64,000 bases of DNA from Streptomyces ortus. Its GTDB lineage: Bacteria; Actinomycetota; Actinomycetes; Streptomycetales; Streptomycetaceae. Both the position numbers and the translations under genes were made by a program. Positions 59,360 through 64,000 of this stretch are shown one piece after another (the stretch's first letter is position 1; each line of letters begins with the position of its first letter). Location: assembly GCF_026341275.1 (NCBI RefSeq), contig NZ_JAIFZO010000002.1, forward strand, positions 4,928,118 through 4,992,117, in the 5' to 3' direction. Under the pieces are notes generated by a model. It was not told where the DNA came from and searched no databases. It was given only the letters and a program-made list of their open reading frames with translations.

Positions 59360-59365
59360 CTGATC

Positions 59366-60238
59366 ATGGCCCCCCCGATTGCATATTCACTCATCGCCAC
59401 TGACCTGGACGGGACGCTGCTGCGCGGCGACGACACCCTCTCGGACCGGTCGCGCGCGGCGCTGGCGATGGCGGTCGGGGCAGGCGCCCGGCACCTCGTG
59501 GTGACGGGGCGGCCCGCCCCGCGCGTACGGCCGCTGCTGGACGAACTCGGCAGCCAGGGGCTCGCGGTGTGCGGACAGGGCGCGCAGTTGTACGACGCCG
59601 GCGCGGACCGCATGGTGTGGTCCGTCACGCTGGAACGCGAGCTGGCCGAGGTGGCCCTCGGCAAGATCGAGGCGGAGGTCGGCGAGGTGTACGCGGCCGT
59701 CGACCAGGACGGCGTGGACGGCCTGACGCTCATCGAGCCGGGTTACGAGATGCCCCACCCGACGCTGCCGGCGGTACGGGTGCCGCGGCGCGACGACCTC
59801 TGGAGCCGGCCCATCAGCAAGGTGCTGCTGCGTCATCCGCTGCTCTCCGACGACGAGTTGGCGTCCGCCGCCCGTGGAGCGGTCGGTTCCCTCGCCACCG
59901 TGACGATGTCCGGGCCCGGGACCGTCGAACTCCAGCCATGCGGCATCACGAAGGCCACCGGTCTCGCGCTCGCCGCCGGCCGGCTGGGCCTGACCTCGGC
60001 GCAGACCATCGCCTTCGGGGACATGCCGAACGACATCCCGATGTTCGACTGGGCGGCCCGCGGGGTCGCGATGGCCAACGCGCATCCCGAACTCAAGTCC
60101 GTCGCCGACGAGATCACCCTGTCGAACGAGGACGACGGCATCGCGGTGGTCCTGGAGCGCATGTTCTCCACCGACCGGACGGGCCCCCGTGTCGGCCTGC
60201 CGGCCGACACGGGAGCCCGCTCGGGCGTCGGTCAGTAG
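59366..60238 (+). CDS. HAD-superfamily (Cof-type) phosphatase
   Basis: A 290-residue HAD hydrolase. Motif I is ATDLDGTLLRGDDTLSDRSR with the nucleophile Asp in DLDGT, motif II HLVVTGRPAPRV, the Cof-type cap in the middle, and motif IV FGDMPNDIPMF. Such enzymes dephosphorylate sugar phosphates, flavin mononucleotide or pyridoxal phosphate. The tail (GLPADTGARSGVGQ) converges with, and overlaps by 7 bp, the end of the transglycosylase gene on the other strand. Confidence 0.85.
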   Translation: MAPPIAYSLIATDLDGTLLRGDDTLSDRSRAALAMAVGAGARHLVVTGRPAPRVRPLLDELGSQGLAVCGQGAQLYDAGADRMVWSVTLERELAEVALGKIEAEVGEVYAAVDQDGVDGLTLIEPGYEMPHPTLPAVRVPRRDDLWSRPISKVLLRHPLLSDDELASAARGAVGSLATVTMSGPGTVELQPCGITKATGLALAAGRLGLTSAQTIAFGDMPNDIPMFDWAARGVAMANAHPELKSVADEITLSNEDDGIAVVLERMFSTDRTGPRVGLPADTGARSGVGQ

Positions 60239-60957
60239 GCGCCGAAGACGTTGTCGATCGAGCCGTAGCGCGCGGCGGCGTAGTTGCACGCCGCCGTGAT
60301 GTTGGCGACCGGGTCGAACGGGTCCAGCGACGTACCGCTCACGTGGTACGCGGTGAAGGTCGGGTCGATGACCTGCAGAAGACCCTTCGACGGGGTACCG
60401 GCGACCGCGTTGGAGTCCCAGTTGTTCATGGCCAGCGGGTTGCCCGACGACTCGCGGATGATGTTGCGGTGGATGCCGTCGTAGGTGCCCGGGATGCCCT
60501 GCTGGGCCATGACGTCCAGCGACTCCCTGATCCAGCCGTCGAGGTCGTCCGTGTACGTCTTCGCGGAGGCCGGGGTGACGGCGGACGCCGTGGACGCGGT
60601 GGCCGTCTTCGCGGTCGTCGTCGAGCTCTGCCCGTTCTTCGTGCCGACGGTCAGCTGGAGGCCCGGCCGGATGACCGCCGGGTCGTCGCCGATGACCGCG
60701 CGGTTGGCCTTGTACAGCTTCTTCCAGTCGCCCGTGGTGTGCTCCCTGGCGATCTTGGACAGGGTGTCGCCCTGGGCCACCTTGTAGGTGACCAGCGAGA
60801 CCTGCGGGACCGCGTTCGGAGCGGCGTTCGGGGCGGCCTGGGCGCCCGTGGCTCCCATGAGGGGGAGCGCGAGGGCGGCTCCGCCCGTCCCGGCCGCGAC
60901 GAAACCACGGGTGAGGGTGCTGTTTTTGGGGCGGCGGTGTTTGCCTCGTGCGGGCAT
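60232..60957 (-). CDS. Secreted LysM-transglycosylase (SLT) protein
   Basis: A 241-residue exported protein. Signal peptide with basic start (MPARGKHRRPKNSTLTRGFV) ending near GAQAAPN; a LysM domain (VTYKVAQGDTLSKIAREHTT ... VIRPGLQLTVG, about 56-105); Thr/Ala linker; then a soluble-lytic-transglycosylase domain with catalytic Glu in NIIRESSGNPLAMNNWDSNA and SKGLLQVIDPTF. It should bind and cleave peptidoglycan glycan strands. GAGAGGA precedes the ATG. Its long leader holds a ydaO-type riboswitch, so expression probably responds to c-di-AMP. Confidence 0.88.
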   Translation of the reverse strand: MPARGKHRRPKNSTLTRGFVAAGTGGAALALPLMGATGAQAAPNAAPNAVPQVSLVTYKVAQGDTLSKIAREHTTGDWKKLYKANRAVIGDDPAVIRPGLQLTVGTKNGQSSTTTAKTATASTASAVTPASAKTYTDDLDGWIRESLDVMAQQGIPGTYDGIHRNIIRESSGNPLAMNNWDSNAVAGTPSKGLLQVIDPTFTAYHVSGTSLDPFDPVANITAACNYAAARYGSIDNVFGAY

Positions 60958-61027
60958 GGCGAATTCCTCTCCGGCGCCTGCGAGGTGAGCTGTCGGGTTC
61001 GGGCGGGAGATGCCCGGCCGCGTGGGT

Positions 61028-61160
61028 GCGCGACTTGACCCCTAGCCGTTCCGATATCCGGACCGGCGGCTTACCTGGGTCCCCCGCTCCTGCCGTACGC
61101 GAGTGAATGGGTGACGGGGATTTCCGGGCGGCGGCAGGATTAGGCGTTCCGTCCGGAGTG
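61028..61160 (-). promoter_or_regulatory. c-di-AMP riboswitch (ydaO/yuaA type)
   Basis: On the minus strand, 70 bp before the transglycosylase ATG, the conserved pieces appear in order: CGCCTAATCCTGCC, ACTCGCGTACGGCAGGAGCG, GGGGGACCCAGGTAAG and GGCTAGGGGTCAAG. CCTGCCG can pair with CGGCAGG. These match the ydaO motif found before cell-wall hydrolase genes in actinomycetes. One conserved position is unusual: GGGGTGAAG of the usual motif is GGGGTCAAG here. The ligand-bound form normally prevents expression. Confidence 0.75.
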
Positions 61161-61725
61161 ACGTGAACGTATGCGAGAGCACATGCCGTGAACAAGCCCC
61201 GAATTCAGGCGGCGACGGCTTTGAACTGCCTTGTCGGGCGAATATCCCTTGATCGAAACGGAAGGCGAAGTTCAACTTGCTTTCCGCAAAGGGAAATCGG
61301 TGGCCCCGATAAAACGATCACTCCTGATAAGCGTGACTCAATTCACTGGCGCGAATGCCGAATGTCCATAAAAAAGGTGATACGGAATAATCTGCGGACA
61401 TCCACGCGTGGGCGTCTCCGCGTGTGCTTGGAGCTTGGTTCCGTCTGTCAGGGGAACTCGGATGTCCGGGTGGACGTCTCGCCGGGAAGGGTGTACGGAT
61501 GCGCGGGCGTATCGCCCGACCTGGCCGAAGGTGCAAAAGGGATCAGCCGGAGGGTGTCCGGCAGGGTGGTGGCGGGTGACGGGCGGGCGCTCATCGTGAT
61601 CGAAAGACGACCGGATACGCTGACTTGAGTGGCAGCAGCGACACATCGACAAACACTTCCAGCACAGAGCACCCCCAGAGCATCCAGAGACCGCCGTTGA
61701 GAGCGTCAGCAGACAGGAGACCCTC
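61161..61725. other. AT-richer divergent region upstream of the prenyl synthase gene
   Basis: About 565 bp without a convincing gene. Positions 61215-61400 are notably poorer in GC than the window. They contain an imperfect hairpin (GGAAGGCGAAGT ... ACTTGCTTTCC, about 61260-61284), an A6 run near 61372 and a TTGAAC/TATCCC pair (about 61220-61250) resembling a promoter. The frame open from 61188 has poor codon bias. Transcripts leave in both directions. Confidence 0.5.
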
Positions 61726-62736
61726 GTGACCGTCGTCGGGCCGTTCGGGCTGAGCGTGCGGGACCAGGCTCTCGAAGCCGATGTCCAGGCCGGATTGGCG
61801 GCTGTCGAGGAGGGACTGCTCGAAGCGACCAAGAGCGAGGTCCCGTTCATCACGGAGGCCGCGCAGCACCTCGTGCGCGCGGGCGGCAAGCGGTTCCGGC
61901 CGCTGCTCGTGATGCTCGCGGCCCAGTTCGGTGATCCGTACGCACCGGGGATCGTGCCCTCGGCGGTCGTCGTCGAGCTGACCCACCTCGCCACGCTGTA
62001 CCACGACGACGTGATGGACGAGGCGGACGTGCGCCGCGGGGTGCCCAGCGCCAACAGCCGCTGGGACAACTCGGTCGCGGTCCTCACCGGCGACTTCCTC
62101 TTCGCGCGCGCCTCGCACATCCTGGCCGACCTGGGCCCCGAGGCCGTACGGGTCCAGGCGGAGGCGTTCGAGCGGCTGGTCACGGGCCAGATCCTGGAGA
62201 CGGCCGGACCGCGCGACGGACGTGACCCCGTCGACCACTACATGGACGTGCTCGGCGGCAAGACTGGCTCCCTGATCGCCGTGGCCGGCCGGTTCGGCGC
62301 GATGATGTCGGGCGCCGACGAGACGGTCGTCGACGTGCTGACCCAGTACGGGGAGCGGCTCGGCGTCGCCTTCCAGCTCGCCGACGACGTGCTGGACATC
62401 GCGAGCGACTCGCACGAGTCCGGCAAGACCCCGGGCACCGACCTGCGCGAGGGCATTCCCACGATGCCCGTCCTGCGCCTGCGCGAGCGCGTCGAGCGGC
62501 TGGGACTCGCCGAGGACATCGCCCTCGCCGACCTGCTCGCCTCCGACCTGACGGACGACGCACGGCACGCGGAGGCGCTGGCCAGGCTGCGCGTCCACCC
62601 CGCGCTCGACCAGGCCCGCCGCGACACCGTGCGGTACGCGGAGGACGCCCGCGCCACGCTCGCGCCGCTCCCGGAGTGCGACGCGAAGGCTGCTCTGGTG
62701 GAGCTGTGCGACGCGGTGGTGCATCGAGCGGGCTGA
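61726..62736 (+). CDS. Long-chain polyprenyl diphosphate synthase
   Basis: A 336-residue trans-prenyltransferase. The first Asp-rich motif is LYHDDVMDEADVRRG and the second FQLADDVLDIASD, with GGKRFRPLLVMLAA upstream and GGKTGSLIAVA between. The small residues before the first motif are typical of long-chain (octa/nonaprenyl) synthases. It should make the side chain that is attached to menaquinone. GTG start with AGGAG 6 nt upstream. Divergent from the transglycosylase gene. Confidence 0.88.
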   Translation: MTVVGPFGLSVRDQALEADVQAGLAAVEEGLLEATKSEVPFITEAAQHLVRAGGKRFRPLLVMLAAQFGDPYAPGIVPSAVVVELTHLATLYHDDVMDEADVRRGVPSANSRWDNSVAVLTGDFLFARASHILADLGPEAVRVQAEAFERLVTGQILETAGPRDGRDPVDHYMDVLGGKTGSLIAVAGRFGAMMSGADETVVDVLTQYGERLGVAFQLADDVLDIASDSHESGKTPGTDLREGIPTMPVLRLRERVERLGLAEDIALADLLASDLTDDARHAEALARLRVHPALDQARRDTVRYAEDARATLAPLPECDAKAALVELCDAVVHRAG

Positions 62737-63095
62737 CCTGCGTGTCCTCCCGTTCGCAGCGTGATCGACCGACGGGATTCGACTTCCGGCACGCGCCGGA
62801 CAACTGAGCCGGACAACTGGGCCGGACAACTGACCGGACCATCCCCGAACCGGACCTCTTCGGCGAGTCGCACGGACGGTGTCTCCTCGTACGACCCCTA
62901 CGGGTCGGCGGGGGCACCGGCCACCCATGTCATACCCCAGGTGTACAAGGAGTTGGCTCCGAGGTCTGACGCATTCGGCCGACCGATTTGGTCAGATGGG
63001 ACACACCACTTCACAGCGGTTCGGGTGACAATGGCGGCCAGGGTGGACGAGTGCGAGGACGGTCAGCCGCCGCCGACAACGGAGGTAGGGCACAC
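62737..63095. other. 359-bp spacer between prenyl synthase and LolA/DUF2092-like gene
   Basis: No gene is seen. It contains three perfect-to-near-perfect tandem copies of GCCGGACAACTGA (62795-62833). Nearer the next gene lies promoter-like sequence (GTGACAAT around 63025) of low certainty. Confidence 0.5.
62795..62833 (+). repeat. Three tandem copies of a 13-bp unit
   Basis: GCCGGACAACTGA, GCCGGACAACTGG, GCCGGACAACTGA in direct succession, 59 bp after the prenyl synthase stop. The 13-bp period does not match one helical turn; regular spacing could still offer repeated protein contacts, or it may be simple expansion. Confidence 0.6.
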
Positions 63096-64000
63096 ATGGC
63101 ACCGTACGGATCCGACGACAGCACGACCGAGGACGAGGCGGACGACAGGCGCGGCGGCAGGCAGAAGGCCGCCCGGTACGTCGTCCCCGTCGCGGTGGTG
63201 GGAGTGGCGGCGGCGACCATCGGGCTGGTCCCGGCGTTCGCGGGCTCCGGCGACCCCGACCTGCCGAAGGTCAGCGCACAGCAGCTCATCGAGAAGATCG
63301 CCGCCTCGGACGTACAGCAGCTGTCCGGCACGGTGAAGATCAGCACGGACCTCGGCCTGCCGGACCTCGGCGGCCTGGAGAGCAGCCTGGGCGGTGCCAC
63401 GGGCAGCGGGCGCGACGGCTCTGGCTCGTCCGCGGACCCGTCCTCCAAGCTGATGGAACTGGCGTCCGGTACGCACACGCTGCGGGTCGCGTCCGACGGC
63501 GAGGACAAGCAGAAGCTCTCGCTCCTCGACAAGGCCGCCGAGTACAGCGTGATCCACAACGGCGACGAGGTGTGGGCGTACGACAGCGCGTCGAACGAGG
63601 CGTACCACATGAAGGACGGCTCCGCCGCTTCCTCCGACTCCACGGAGAAGGGGAAGAAGGGCAGGTCCGACGGGATGCCGGCGACGCCCAAGGAGCTGGC
63701 CCAGGAGGCACTGAAGGCCTCGGACGACACGACGTCCGTGACCGTCGACGGTACGGCCCGGATCGCCGGGCGGGACGCCTACAAGCTGCTGATCAAGCCG
63801 AAGCAGTCCGGTTCGACGGTCGGCGCGATCTCCGTCGCCGTGGACGCGAAGACCGGTCTGCCGCTGAAGTTCACGCTCACCCCCGCGAGCGGCGGCGCGG
63901 CCGTCATCGACGCGGGCTTCACCAAGGTCGACTTCTCCAGGCCGGCCGCGTCCACCTTCGACTTCAGCCCGCCGAAGGGCGCGAAGGTCACCGAGGGCGA
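63096..64000 (+). CDS. LolA/DUF2092-like exported protein, truncated by window end
   Basis: ATG 9 nt after GGAGGT; about 301 residues are visible and the frame continues past the window. A cytoplasmic acidic start (MAPYGSDDSTTEDEADDRRG) precedes one membrane helix/signal anchor (YVVPVAVVGVAAATIGLVPA, about 28-47) and then a beta-rich domain: SAQQLIEKIAASDVQQLSGT, LRVASDGEDKQKLSLLD, EVWAYDSASNEAYHM, GRDAYKLLIKPK and TFDFSPPKGAKV. This half-barrel pattern is that of LolA/LppX/DUF2092 lipid-binding proteins. It may carry a lipid or sense the envelope; no lipobox is seen. Confidence 0.75.
   Translation, partial: MAPYGSDDSTTEDEADDRRGGRQKAARYVVPVAVVGVAAATIGLVPAFAGSGDPDLPKVSAQQLIEKIAASDVQQLSGTVKISTDLGLPDLGGLESSLGGATGSGRDGSGSSADPSSKLMELASGTHTLRVASDGEDKQKLSLLDKAAEYSVIHNGDEVWAYDSASNEAYHMKDGSAASSDSTEKGKKGRSDGMPATPKELAQEALKASDDTTSVTVDGTARIAGRDAYKLLIKPKQSGSTVGAISVAVDAKTGLPLKFTLTPASGGAAVIDAGFTKVDFSRPAASTFDFSPPKGAKVTEG

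Noticed and set aside
61188..61628. 146-codon plus-strand frame before the prenyl synthase gene
   Set aside because: Codon bias is unlike Streptomyces genes, it lacks a ribosome site and runs through an AT-rich regulatory-looking region.

Overview
This window looks like chromosomal DNA of a Streptomyces or a close relative. The GC content is very high with strong G/C third-position bias. GTG starts and 4-bp ATGA/GTGA overlaps are common. The gene order Tad pilus locus, mqnC, UbiE/MenG methyltransferase, 14-gene nuo operon, recQ, fumarylacetoacetase and polyprenyl diphosphate synthase is one I recall from Streptomyces chromosomes. I see no rRNA, tRNA, CRISPR array or complete insertion sequence.

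Region 1 (1-8620, minus strand) holds two adjacent modules of small helical WxG-type proteins, large WxG-partner proteins, lipoproteins and membrane proteins. They suggest an exported or envelope system resembling type VII secretion, although its ATPase is not in the window. The modules share an almost identical promoter/leader, a lipoprotein gene (intact in one, decayed in the other), a paralogous WxG protein and a paralogous large protein. Region 2 (8760-11242) has two small coupled genes, a short GntR regulator with a palindrome over its start, and a metallophosphoesterase.

Region 3 (about 11850-22870, plus strand) is a Tad/Flp-type pilus locus: SAF/CpaB-like protein, CpaE/TadZ-like ATPase, CpaF/TadA ATPase, TadB and TadC, Flp pilin, three TadE/G-like pseudopilins, a LysM-BTAD membrane protein and the prepilin peptidase. 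Simple-sequence expansions sit at three points, one of them forming a 40-codon coupling micro-ORF between cpaE and cpaF.

Region 4 (23023-36509) mixes menaquinone genes (mqnC, menG, a geranylgeranyl-reductase-family enzyme) with a VOC protein/WYL regulator pair, a GH18-like lipoprotein, an exopolysaccharide unit (deacetylase-glycosyltransferase fusion plus acyltransferase), a 164-bp MITE-like element, a PASTA protein, a GNAT protein and an NlpC/P60 hydrolase behind a Crp-like box.

Region 5 (36510-52860) is the complete nuoA-N operon for the proton-pumping NADH:menaquinone oxidoreductase. It is preceded by a near-consensus Rex operator and followed by a strong hairpin. Region 6 (52994-64000) has recQ, fumarylacetoacetase, an ATP-grasp/flavoprotein pair, a HAD phosphatase, a LysM-transglycosylase controlled by a probable c-di-AMP (ydaO) riboswitch, polyprenyl diphosphate synthase (menaquinone side chain) and the start of a LolA/DUF2092-like membrane-anchored protein. 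The right half is therefore mainly menaquinone supply and use plus cell-wall remodelling; the left half is surface structures and export.
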